From: Spirosoma fluviale
Lineage (GTDB): Bacteria; Bacteroidota; Bacteroidia; Cytophagales; Cyclobacteriaceae
DNA length: 38,290 bases
Reading direction: 5' to 3'
Assembly: GCA_945868725.1 (NCBI GenBank)
Contig: CAMBMU010000020.1
Coordinates: forward strand, 1-38,290
Numbering within the stretch: position 1 is the stretch's first letter; each line of letters starts with the position of its first letter. The translations under genes and the position numbers were made by a program. The notes below the pieces were generated by a model. It made no database searches. It was not told the DNA's origin and saw only the letters and a program-made list of their open reading frames with translations. Below, in pieces: positions 24,131 through 32,170 of this stretch.

Positions 24131-24259
24131 ATGGTTTTTCCCATCCTTCAGTTGATTTTTGTACTACTTTTTTCCTCTGGAAAGCTGCAAGCAGTTCATT
24201 TTCCCATTTTGGGAGGCGGGGTTTTTTGGGTGAATTTATGCCCATGCGGGGGTAATTAG
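24131..24259 (+). CDS. Possible 42-residue leader ORF upstream of thrA
   Basis: The ATG at 24131 lies at or within a few bases of the predicted transcription start and opens 42 codons ending in TAG at 24259, 48 nt before thrA. The product starts MVFPILQLIFVLLFSSGKLQ and ends CPCGGN. It has no Thr codons, so it is not a classical thr attenuator peptide. It could be translated as a leaderless ORF, or be chance. Confidence is low. Confidence 0.2.
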   Translation: MVFPILQLIFVLLFSSGKLQAVHFPILGGGVFWVNLCPCGGN

Positions 24260-24307
24260 TACATCCCCACCGACCTCTCTTTCATCCCCCATCTTTCCCT
24301 ATTTGCT

Positions 24308-26758
24308 ATGAAAATCATCAAGTTTGGAGGTTCTTCAGTTGAAAACTCCAATAATATTCAACAGGTGTTTCGCATTCTTGAAGACAAACTTCAAAGCGAC
24401 GAGGTAGCTGTGGTTTTTTCTGCATTTGGAGGGGTGACGGAGCAGCTATTTTCATTGGCCAAGATGGCAAATGAAGAAAATCTAGCCTATCGCGCGGTCT
24501 TGCAAGCCCTAGAAGAAAAGCACCTTGCTGTGGTGGATGAGCTTCTTCCAAGTGATCAAAAAATTCAAGTAGTGGACTTTATAAGGCAGAGGGTTCAGGA
24601 ATTAGAGAATCTGTATCATGGCATTTACTTGATCAAAGAACAATCTCCGCGTACCCTAGATTATGTGGCAAGCTTTGGGGAAAGGCTTAGCACATTTATA
24701 TTGGCGAAAGCGCTTGAGTCCAGGGGTTTATCCACTTGTTTTGTCGATGCACGAGAAATCATCCGTACGGACGATCGCTTTGGACATGCTCGAGTGGATG
24801 AGGTGCAGACCACGACTCTTATCCAAACCTATTTTGCCAAGCACCAAGGAATTAAGGTAGTCACAGGATTTATTGCGGCTACAGAAAAAGGAGAGACTAC
24901 CACTTTGGGTCGTTCTGGTTCAGATTATACCGCTGCGCTATTGGCTGCAGCCTTGCAAGCCGAATCTTTGGAAATTTGGACCGACGTGTCGGGGGTACTT
25001 ACCTGTGACCCAAAAATGGTGTACGCTGCCTTTACCATCCCTCAATTGAGCTATGCCGAGGCCATGGAACTTTCCCATTTCGGGGCGAAGGTCATTTTTC
25101 CTGTGACCATGCAGCCGGCGATGAAGAAGAACATCCCAATTCATATCAAAAACACCTTTGAGCCACATCATCCTGGTACCCTAATCCAAGGAGCGCTACG
25201 CCAAGGAGGCTGGATCAAAGGGATTAGCTCTCGATCTGAACTTTCTTTGCTCACTTTGCAAAGTTCTGAATGGATGGTAGCAGGAGGAAACTTAGGGAGA
25301 ATATTCAAGGTGTTGTCCCAAGCTAAGCTCTCAAGTTTACTTATTTCCCAAGCCTCATCCCAACACAGCATTTGCTTGGCCATGCCTTCTCAGGAAGCCC
25401 TATTGGCAAAAGAAGTGATTGAGCAGGAGTTTTTCCATGAAATTAAATTTGGAGAAATGGATGCAGTGACGCTTCTCCCTGGCTTGGCTTTAGTAGCGGC
25501 AGTAGGTGAAAATATGAAGCATGACCTGGGCACATCTGGAAGGATGTTTCGTGCCCTTGGCCAAAATAACATCAACGTGGCCGCTATCGCTCAGGGGAGC
25601 TCTGAACTGAATATCTCAGTGATAATTCCGCAGGCCGATTTACAGAAAGCCCTCAATGCCCTTCACGAAGCTTTTTTCCTTTCCGAACACAAGGTAGTTC
25701 ACCTGTTTTTGGTAGGTACTGGGCTCATTGGAAAGGCACTACTTCGCATGATGGCCCATCAAAAGGAAAAGCTCCTCCGAGAAAATCAGTTAGACATTCA
25801 AATCCATGGAATCGCGAACAGCCGCTACATGGCTTTTGATGAAGACGGTTTTGACCTTAAAAATCTACCAATTCTTACCGGAGAAAATGAAAAAATGGAC
25901 TTGGGTAAGTTTATCACAACAATTGAGGAAATGAATTTTTCCAATGCAGTGCTGGTAGATTGTACTGCGAGTCAGGAGGTAGCCCAGTGTTATTCAAGAG
26001 TCTTGGCGGCAAAAATCGCCATTGTTACTCCTAATAAGAAGGCCAATTCGGGCTCCTTGGACAGTTACCTGAAGCTGAAGCAACTAGCAAAGAGTCGTGG
26101 GGTTCATTTTCTGTATGAAACTAATGTAGCAGCAGGTCTTCCTGTGATTACTACGCTACACGATTTGATGCTCTCTGGAGACCGAGTCATTCGAATTGAA
26201 GCGGTATTGAGCGGCTCCCTGAATTTTATTTTTTCCGAGCTCGAAAAGGGAGCGCCTTTTTCGGAAGTGGTTGCACAGGCCAAAGAGAAAGGATATACCG
26301 AACCTGATCCACGAGATGATTTGAGTGGGATGGACGTCGCACGTAAAGTGGTGATCTTGGGAAGGGAAGCTGAACAGCCCCTTGAAGTGGAAGATGTAGT
26401 TATTTCATCCCTAGTGCCTGAAAAAGCGAGACAGGGTGTTTCGGTGGAAAAATTCATGGAACTTCTGAAAGCCGAAGATGCATCCTATGCGCAGCTGTTG
26501 CAGCAGGCAAGAGAAAAAGGAGAAAAACTCCGGTTTATGGCGACTTTGGAAGATGGAAAAGCTGAAATAGGGCTTCGTTCAATTCCAGCTTCACATCCTT
26601 TTTATAGTTTGGAAGGGTCGGACAACATGATTTTGCTTACTACTGACCGCTACTACGATCGACCCATGATCATCAGAGGTCCTGGAGCAGGAGCTGAAGT
26701 GACGGCTGCTGGAGTGTTTGCTGATGTAATCCGTGTGGGGAATTATACTCGAGATTAA
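24308..26758 (+). CDS. thrA: Bifunctional aspartate kinase / homoserine dehydrogenase
   Basis: Protein of 816 residues that catalyses the first and third steps from aspartate to threonine and methionine. The aspartokinase domain starts KFGGSSV (4-10) and contains TTTLGRSGSDYTAALLA and WTDVSGVLTCDP. Two ACT regulatory domains follow, with SGRMFRALGQNNINVAAIAQ. The homoserine dehydrogenase begins with a Rossmann motif VGTGLIGKALL at about 467 and contains TPNKKANSG, YETNVAAGLPVI and EPDPRDDLSGMDVARK. All parts are present. A leader of about 178 nt precedes it. No thrB or thrC is adjacent. A large repeat array follows the stop. Confidence 0.97.
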   Translation: MKIIKFGGSSVENSNNIQQVFRILEDKLQSDEVAVVFSAFGGVTEQLFSLAKMANEENLAYRAVLQALEEKHLAVVDELLPSDQKIQVVDFIRQRVQELENLYHGIYLIKEQSPRTLDYVASFGERLSTFILAKALESRGLSTCFVDAREIIRTDDRFGHARVDEVQTTTLIQTYFAKHQGIKVVTGFIAATEKGETTTLGRSGSDYTAALLAAALQAESLEIWTDVSGVLTCDPKMVYAAFTIPQLSYAEAMELSHFGAKVIFPVTMQPAMKKNIPIHIKNTFEPHHPGTLIQGALRQGGWIKGISSRSELSLLTLQSSEWMVAGGNLGRIFKVLSQAKLSSLLISQASSQHSICLAMPSQEALLAKEVIEQEFFHEIKFGEMDAVTLLPGLALVAAVGENMKHDLGTSGRMFRALGQNNINVAAIAQGSSELNISVIIPQADLQKALNALHEAFFLSEHKVVHLFLVGTGLIGKALLRMMAHQKEKLLRENQLDIQIHGIANSRYMAFDEDGFDLKNLPILTGENEKMDLGKFITTIEEMNFSNAVLVDCTASQEVAQCYSRVLAAKIAIVTPNKKANSGSLDSYLKLKQLAKSRGVHFLYETNVAAGLPVITTLHDLMLSGDRVIRIEAVLSGSLNFIFSELEKGAPFSEVVAQAKEKGYTEPDPRDDLSGMDVARKVVILGREAEQPLEVEDVVISSLVPEKARQGVSVEKFMELLKAEDASYAQLLQQAREKGEKLRFMATLEDGKAEIGLRSIPASHPFYSLEGSDNMILLTTDRYYDRPMIIRGPGAGAEVTAAGVFADVIRVGNYTRD

Positions 26759-26763
26759 AAAAT

Positions 26764-27416
26764 GTCCACAGTTGACAGTCGACAGACCACAGTACATGTA
26801 CCAAGTACCAAGTACGAAGTATGGATCCTAAACCCATCCCAACAACGACTCGGCTGTCGACAGTGGACGGTTAGCTGTTGACTAAAATAACGTTCACAGT
26901 TGACGGTCGACAGATCACAGTCAATTGCCGTCTGCTACAAAAAACGTATTAAAATAACATCCTAAACCCGTCCAAACAACGACCCAGCTGTCGACAGTGG
27001 ACGGTTAGCTGTTGACTAAAATAACGTCCACAGTTGACGGTCGACGGACCACAGTCAATTGCCGTCTGCTAAAAAAAACGTATTAAAATAACATCCTAAA
27101 CCCGTCCCAACAACTACCTGGCTGTCGTCAGTGGACTGTTAGCTGTTGACTAAAATAACGTCCATAGTTGACGGTCGACAGACCACAGTCAATTGCAGTC
27201 TGCTACTAAAAACGTATTAAAATAAAATCCTAAACCCGTCCCAACAACGACCTGGCTGTCGTCAGTGGACTGTTAGCTGTTGACTAAAATAACGTCCACA
27301 GTTGACGGTCGACAGACCACAGTACATTGTACCAAGTACGAAGTACGAAGTATGGATCCTAAACCCATCCCAACAACGACTCGGCTGTCGACAGTGGACT
27401 GTTAGCCGTGGACTGT
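26764..27416. repeat. Tandem array of five ~134-bp quasi-palindromic heptad units (locus 4)
   Basis: Units begin at 26764, 26892, 27026, 27160 and 27294, so the spacings are 128, 134, 134 and 134. Each unit has a left arm of heptads (GTCCACAGTTGACGGTCGAC), a core, and a right arm that is roughly its reverse complement (CTGTCGACAGTGGAC), so each can form a hairpin. Units 2-4 share one core (CAATTGCCGTCTGCT). Units 1 and 5 share another made of TACCAAG/TACGAAG heptads, giving a core order A-B-B-B-A. It lies between the convergent thrA and polyprenyl synthetase genes. No gene is visible in it. Confidence 0.9.
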
Positions 27417-27420
27417 CTAT

Positions 27421-27447
27421 TTAGCCACTGTCGAAATTGCGGATAAT
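27421..27447 (-). repeat. Stop-adjacent hairpin element, half copy H4
   Basis: Carries one arm (TGCGGATAAT at 27438-27447) and part of the loop (TTAGCCACTG), matching H1 and H2, but the other arm is replaced by heptad sequence. On the minus strand the arm starts 6 nt after the stop codon of the polyprenyl synthetase gene, in the same orientation as H1 and H2. Confidence 0.75.
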
Positions 27448-27453
27448 CACCCC

Positions 27454-28428
27454 CTACTTTTTCCGTTCGATGGAGTAGACCACCAAATCTCGAAGAGAAG
27501 ACTTGTAATCCGAGTCAGGAAATTGCTCCAATAGGGCTAGGGCTTCCTGGTAGAATGCGGTCATCTTTTGCTTGGCATAGTCCAAGCCACCACTCTTTTT
27601 TACAAATGTAATTACCTCGTTCACTGCCTTTTTATCTTCGGAGCGGTTTCGGATGAGGTAGATGATTTTCTTTTTTTCGAGCCAGTCGGCGTTTTTAAGC
27701 GCATAAATAAGTGGGAGGGTCATCTTTTTTTCCTTGATGTCTATCCCTAATGGCTTCCCGATTTCATCCTCTCCATAGTCAAACAAATCGTCCTTGACCT
27801 GGAAAGCCATGCCCACTTTTTCTCCAAAATCCCACATTTTTTGGATGGTCGCTTCGTCTGTACTTACACTAGAAGCTCCTACTGAACAGCAGGACGCAAT
27901 GAGGCTAGCGGTTTTTTGGCGGATGATCTGGTAGTATACTTCCTCATCTACATCCAGCTTTCTGGCTTTGTAGCTTTGTAAAAGTTCACCTTCAGACATC
28001 TCTCGTACGGCATTGGATACAATCCGTAGCAAGTGAAAGTCATTGTGTTCTACACTCAAAAGCAAGCCCCGAGAGAGAAGGTAATCCCCAACCAATACGG
28101 CAATTTTATTCTTCCAAAGTGCATTGATAGAGAAAAATCCCCTACGGTAGTTGGCATCGTCCACCACATCGTCATGGACTAGGGAAGCGGTGTGCAAAAG
28201 CTCAATAAGTGCAGCGCCTCGGTGGGTAGATTCATTGATTTGTCCACAGACTCCTGCCGTCAAGAACACAAACATGGGACGCATCTGCTTCCCTTTTCGC
28301 TTGACAATGTAGTGTGTGATGTGGTCGAGCAGCTTGACCTTACTTTTCATAAAGTCCCTGAACTTATGTTCGAACTGAGCCATCTCGGACTCAATGGGGA
28401 CTTGAATGTGTTTGAGGTCTAGTTTCAT
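27454..28428 (-). CDS. Polyprenyl (octaprenyl-type) diphosphate synthase
   Basis: Trans-prenyltransferase that extends FPP or GGPP with isopentenyl diphosphate, probably for the menaquinone side chain. I start it at ATG 28428 (MKLDLKHIQVPIESEM), giving 324 residues, the usual length; the longer frame from 28554 adds an atypical 42-residue extension. The first Asp-rich motif is HDDVVDDANYRRG (Asp86, 87, 90). The second is KDDLFDYGED (Asp213, 214, 217). GKQMRP near 46-51 binds the substrate diphosphate. It is divergent from the DUF4199 gene, and the repeat array lies at its 3' end. Confidence 0.94.
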   Translation of the reverse strand: MKLDLKHIQVPIESEMAQFEHKFRDFMKSKVKLLDHITHYIVKRKGKQMRPMFVFLTAGVCGQINESTHRGAALIELLHTASLVHDDVVDDANYRRGFFSINALWKNKIAVLVGDYLLSRGLLLSVEHNDFHLLRIVSNAVREMSEGELLQSYKARKLDVDEEVYYQIIRQKTASLIASCCSVGASSVSTDEATIQKMWDFGEKVGMAFQVKDDLFDYGEDEIGKPLGIDIKEKKMTLPLIYALKNADWLEKKKIIYLIRNRSEDKKAVNEVITFVKKSGGLDYAKQKMTAFYQEALALLEQFPDSDYKSSLRDLVVYSIERKK

Positions 28429-28571
28429 CACGGTTGGGAGCTGTAAAAATACCACGCTTTTTGGCATGGGCAAGGGAATACTTCTTTCCTTTTTTAACCA
28501 CCAAGGGGCCAAGACGTTTGTACTTTTTTGTAATTTATACCATCCTTTCACCAAAACTCCCCTAGCTGACT

Positions 28572-29069
28572 ATGAAAAAGTTCCGGACTGAAATAAAATG
28601 GGGCATCCTCTTCTTCCTTTCGGGCCTTGCCTGGATGGCTTTGGAGAAAAATTTGGGTTGGCACGATCGCTTGATTGAACAGCATTCGGTATATACCCTG
28701 CTTTATGCTCCGCTAGCAATTTTAATTTATGTCTTTGCCCTTCTGGAAAAGAAGCGAAAGACGTACTCGGGGAGCATGACCTATATTCAGGGGTTACTTT
28801 CTGGTTTTGTGCTTACGCTAATCGTTGTATTGTTGACCCCTCTGAGTCAATATATTTCCCACAGTATCATCTCGCCTGCTTATTTTTCCAATGTTATTCA
28901 GCTCACTGTAAACTCGGAAAAGATGACCTTATTGGAGGCAGAAGGGTATTTTAACCTGATGAATTACATCACTCAATCCCTCCTTTTTGCTACGGTGATG
29001 GGATTACTTACGACAGCTGTGGTGATGATTTTTTTGAGGTCAAGCCCAAGGGTAGACCTACCCGAATAA
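28572..29069 (+). CDS. DUF4199-type membrane protein
   Basis: Protein of 165 residues with four membrane helices at about 9-27, 42-60, 72-95 and 130-153. The layout, with KWGILFFLSGLAWMALEK at the start and a conserved loop before a helix around YIQGLLSGFVLTLIVVLL, fits DUF4199, a Bacteroidota family of unknown function. It ends 61 nt before the acyltransferase gene, which has its own promoter box. I cannot assign a role. Confidence 0.8.
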   Translation: MKKFRTEIKWGILFFLSGLAWMALEKNLGWHDRLIEQHSVYTLLYAPLAILIYVFALLEKKRKTYSGSMTYIQGLLSGFVLTLIVVLLTPLSQYISHSIISPAYFSNVIQLTVNSEKMTLLEAEGYFNLMNYITQSLLFATVMGLLTTAVVMIFLRSSPRVDLPE

Positions 29070-29096
29070 TTTAGATAGCAACAGTTCCTTTTTGTT

Positions 29097-29104
29097 TATC
29101 TTTG
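29097..29104 (+). promoter_or_regulatory. -7 promoter box of the acyltransferase-gpsA pair
   Basis: TATCTTTG matches TAnnTTTG and gives a leader of about 20 nt for the TTG start at 29131. The -33 element is weak. Confidence 0.5.
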
Positions 29105-29130
29105 AATTAGTTTAAAAACAGAACTACCAC

Positions 29131-30828
29131 TTGGAGGAGAACTATATCAAGCACCAATATGCTCCCATTTTGCCCAAAAAGGACGAATGGCCTGTGGTTA
29201 AGCTCGCTCGTGAGCGTAAGGAGTTTGTAAAAAAGGTAGCAGGCCTTTCCGAGGAACGGATTTTAGATTTAATCGGGAAAAACCCCGAAATTTTAAAGGA
29301 GGAGCTTGAAACAACGCTCTACAGAGAAAAGCTTCGTATCAAGCAAAACCCTTGGGATGTAGATCCCGATGATGAAGGGCCCTTCTGGGGGGAAGTAAAA
29401 AATAGCTTGCTTCAAATTCACTCCGAGGTTTCACTTTCTAATGCGAAGAAGCTTGAAGCCTACAAAGCTGTATTGAGTAAAATTACCAGTCGCTATTCCG
29501 AAGAAATTGCCTCTAATTTTAAAGCTACCCACTACAAATTTACCCGGAGGGTGGTGACCTATGGGTTTTCTCGACTTCTCAATGCCGCACGGGTGAAGGG
29601 CTTTGGATCTTTATTTAGTAACCAATTTTCCCTTCAGGATAAAATTCAAATTACGGGGCAGACTGATCAAATTCGTGAATTGGCAACCAAGGGAACCATT
29701 GTCATGGTTCCAACCCATTTTTCGAACCTTGATAGCGTCTTGATCGGCTGGATAATTTCGGTCTTGGGAATGCCTCCCTTTATTTATGGGGCGGGTCTCA
29801 ACCTCTTCAATATCTCCATCTTCGCGTATTTTATGAATGCACTTGGAGCATACAAGGTGGATCGCAGGAAGAAAAATCTGATGTATTTGGAGACCCTTAA
29901 AACCTACTCCAAAGAGGCAATTCAGTTTGGCTGCCACAGCTTGTTTTTTCCTGGAGGAACCCGCTCCAGAAGTGGAATCATTGAATCCAGGTTGAAATTG
30001 GGGCTATTGAGCACCGCTATAGAAGCGCAGCGGGCGAACTTTCAGCAGGGCATTTCAGATGTTTCCGGGAAGATTTTCATCGTTCCTGTTACCATCAATT
30101 ATCACTTTGTCCTAGAGGCGCCCAGCCTGATTCAAGATTACCTCAGCCAGACAGGTCAGGAACGCTATTACAAGGAGAACGACGAGTTTTCTAACTCCTA
30201 CAAGATCTCCAAATTCCTTTTCAAGTTCTTCACCAAAGGCTCCGACATCTCTGTTTCCATAGGTCATGCCATGGATGTGATGGGTAACTATGTCGATGAA
30301 GAGGGCAATAGCAGAGATAAATGGGGCAGAGAAGTGAATACCGAGGAGTATTTTATCTCCAACGGCAAAGTGACTGTTGATGCCCAGCGGGAAGAAGAAT
30401 ATACCCAAATGCTTGGCAAGCGAATTGTTGAGGAATTCCATAAAATCAACCGGGTGTTTAGCTCCCATCTGGTTGCCTTTGTAGCGTTTGAATTGATTCA
30501 AGCAAAGAATGACAAAATGGATTTGTTTGACCTTATTCGTCTCCCTCAGGAGGACTTGGTGGTAGCTTACGAAGAATTTAAAACCGCCTGTCAACGGGTA
30601 CTGGATCAAATTTTTGAGTTAAAAGCCCAAGGAAAAATTGATGCTGCGCCCCACCTCTACCGATCTATGGATGAAATTATCACCCATGGACTCGAAAATG
30701 TCGGAATGTACCATGCCAAACGTCCACTGATCAAAAACAAGGATGGCAATCTAGAGACCGAGGACATGAGTTTGCTTTATTTCTACCACAACAGATTACA
30801 TGGGTATGGCATTGAAAAACTCTTCTAA
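29131..30828 (+). CDS. Glycerol-phosphate acyltransferase (PlsB/PlsC-like)
   Basis: Protein of 565 residues that probably acylates glycerol-3-phosphate or lysophosphatidate. The acyltransferase core has VPTHFSNLDSVLIG (the HxxxxD motif) and FFPGGTRSRSG (the GTR substrate-binding motif), then FIVPVTINYHFVLEAP. The Arg/Ser-rich GTRSRSG resembles glycerol-3-phosphate acyltransferases. The start is TTG at 29131: an in-frame stop at 29113 and no ATG in between leave no better choice, unless the start is an internal codon. It overlaps gpsA by 29 nt; gpsA would make the glycerol-3-phosphate that this enzyme may use. Confidence 0.85.
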   Translation: MEENYIKHQYAPILPKKDEWPVVKLARERKEFVKKVAGLSEERILDLIGKNPEILKEELETTLYREKLRIKQNPWDVDPDDEGPFWGEVKNSLLQIHSEVSLSNAKKLEAYKAVLSKITSRYSEEIASNFKATHYKFTRRVVTYGFSRLLNAARVKGFGSLFSNQFSLQDKIQITGQTDQIRELATKGTIVMVPTHFSNLDSVLIGWIISVLGMPPFIYGAGLNLFNISIFAYFMNALGAYKVDRRKKNLMYLETLKTYSKEAIQFGCHSLFFPGGTRSRSGIIESRLKLGLLSTAIEAQRANFQQGISDVSGKIFIVPVTINYHFVLEAPSLIQDYLSQTGQERYYKENDEFSNSYKISKFLFKFFTKGSDISVSIGHAMDVMGNYVDEEGNSRDKWGREVNTEEYFISNGKVTVDAQREEEYTQMLGKRIVEEFHKINRVFSSHLVAFVAFELIQAKNDKMDLFDLIRLPQEDLVVAYEEFKTACQRVLDQIFELKAQGKIDAAPHLYRSMDEIITHGLENVGMYHAKRPLIKNKDGNLETEDMSLLYFYHNRLHGYGIEKLF

Positions 30829-31864
30829 ATCTCGCCCCATAGGTGTGATCGGAGTGGGAAGCTTCGGTACTGCGATTGCCAACATGCTCGCAGAAAAAAA
30901 CGAGGTGATGGTCTACGCCCGTAAGCAGGAAGTGGTAGATGAAATCAATTCGCAGCATAGCGCCTCTGGAAAATTGCTGAATCCAAAGATTCGTGCTACT
31001 TTTTCTCCTGAAGAACTCTGTGACTCTTGTGGGGTCTTATTTTTAATGATTCCCTCTGCGGCATTCTTGGAGGTAGCACGTACGTTCGCTCCTTTTTTAC
31101 ATCCTTACCATCTCGTCATCCATGGTACCAAAGGCTTAGCTGTTCAGCTAGCGGAGGGCGAGCAATGGGATACCGTCAAAAAGCTCCGTCGGAATCAGAT
31201 CATGACCATGAGTGAAGTCATTATTCAAGAAACCCTTGCGGTACGCGTAGGCTGCTTGGCTGGGCCAAACATTTCCAAGGAGCTTAGCAATGGTCAGCCT
31301 GCCGCCACCGTTATTGCCAGTAAATACAATGAAGTGATTCAAGAAGGACAGCGGCTCCTTCGCTCCGAAAAATTCCAAGTATATGGCAACTTTGATATCA
31401 TTGGGGTGGAGCTTAGTGGGGTGCTCAAGAATATCATTGCCATTGCAGCAGGTGCTTTGGCAGGCTTAGGATTGGGGGAAAACGCAAAAGGGCTGCTAAT
31501 TTCACGAGGGATGGTAGAAATGGCGCATCTGAGCAAAGCCTTAGGAGGCACGGTCAGTTCCGTAATGGGGCTAGCAGGGATAGGTGACTTAGTGACCACC
31601 TGCAATTCCCCTGATTCCAGAAATTTTACGGTAGGATATCGCCTAGCAAAAGGAGAGACGCTTGATCAAATCCTAGAAACCATGGAAGAAGTGGCCGAAG
31701 GAGTCAATACGGTACGTATTGTGGATGCCTTTTTGAAAACAGCAGGTATCCGAGCTCCGATAACAGAAAATCTACATCGGGTATTATTTGAGGACCTATC
31801 CATCGAAGAAGCACTTCAATTTCTAATGAAGTACCCCTTCAGTGTGGATGTGGATTTTGTTTAA
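30800..31864 (+). CDS. gpsA: NAD(P)H-dependent glycerol-3-phosphate dehydrogenase
   Basis: Makes sn-glycerol-3-phosphate from dihydroxyacetone phosphate for phospholipids. The N-terminal Rossmann motif is VIGVGSFGTAIANML. The catalytic and substrate-binding part includes GPNISKELSNGQPAATVIAS, ELSGVLKNIIAIAAGALAGL (catalytic Lys) and GLAGIGDLVTTCNSPDSRN. The length of 354 residues is slightly above the usual ~330. A second ATG at 30806 is an equally good start. It overlaps the acyltransferase gene by 29 nt, so the two are likely coupled. Hairpin element H3 begins 4 nt after the stop. Confidence 0.95.
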   Translation: MGMALKNSSKSRPIGVIGVGSFGTAIANMLAEKNEVMVYARKQEVVDEINSQHSASGKLLNPKIRATFSPEELCDSCGVLFLMIPSAAFLEVARTFAPFLHPYHLVIHGTKGLAVQLAEGEQWDTVKKLRRNQIMTMSEVIIQETLAVRVGCLAGPNISKELSNGQPAATVIASKYNEVIQEGQRLLRSEKFQVYGNFDIIGVELSGVLKNIIAIAAGALAGLGLGENAKGLLISRGMVEMAHLSKALGGTVSSVMGLAGIGDLVTTCNSPDSRNFTVGYRLAKGETLDQILETMEEVAEGVNTVRIVDAFLKTAGIRAPITENLHRVLFEDLSIEEALQFLMKYPFSVDVDFV

Positions 31865-31868
31865 TATG

Positions 31869-31921
31869 ATTATCCGCAATCCTATCCAAGGATATATAAG
31901 GAGTTAATCACTGCGGATAAT
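31869..31921 (+). repeat. Stop-adjacent hairpin element, copy H3
   Basis: 53 nt with the same 10-bp arms (ATTATCCGCA / TGCGGATAAT) and a different inner stem (TATCC / GGATA). It begins 4 nt after the gpsA stop codon. Relative to its gene it has the same orientation as H1, H2 and H4. Confidence 0.85.
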
Positions 31922-32140
31922 TGCCAACGGTCAACGGTCAACTGACGACAGCCGATTCGTTGTGTGACTGGGTTTAGATTTTAAATTTTCTTACGTTTTT
32001 AGTAGCAGACCACTAATAACTGTGGTCCGTGGGCAGTTAGTGGTGGACAATTTTCAGTCCACGGTTCACAGCTCACTTTCTTGAACTTCAAACCTTGCAT
32101 TTTTCTATACTGCTGACAAAGTGGATCGTAATTTTGTCTA
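31921..32140. repeat. Heptad quasi-palindromic repeat (locus 5)
   Basis: Five heptads fill 31921-31955 (CGGTCAA, CTGACGA type). Complementary heptads lie at 32020-32047 and three more of the first type at 32055-32075. The shared core TTGAACTTCAAACCTTGC is at 32081-32098 and is followed by a tail ending GACAAAGTGGAT, similar to the GACAAAGCGGAT end at locus 3 (reverse complement). It lies between convergent genes, and no gene is visible in 31865-32170. Confidence 0.85.
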
Positions 32141-32170
32141 GGTAGGTTCAGGTATAGATAGTGATGAGCC

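Noticed and set aside
24131..24259. Classical threonine attenuator peptide before thrA
   Set aside because: The ORF has no Thr codons and only a few Ile codons, and no terminator hairpin with a T-run follows it. Kept only as a low-confidence leader ORF.
26764..27416. Possible CRISPR array
   Set aside because: The repeats are ~134 bp, contiguous, and each is internally quasi-palindromic. There are no short identical repeats with unique spacers, and no cas genes nearby.
28429..28554. 42-residue N-terminal extension of the polyprenyl synthetase
   Set aside because: The extension reads like translated upstream DNA (MVKGWYKLQKSTNVLAPWWL), and the protein from 28428 has the usual family length and N-terminus.
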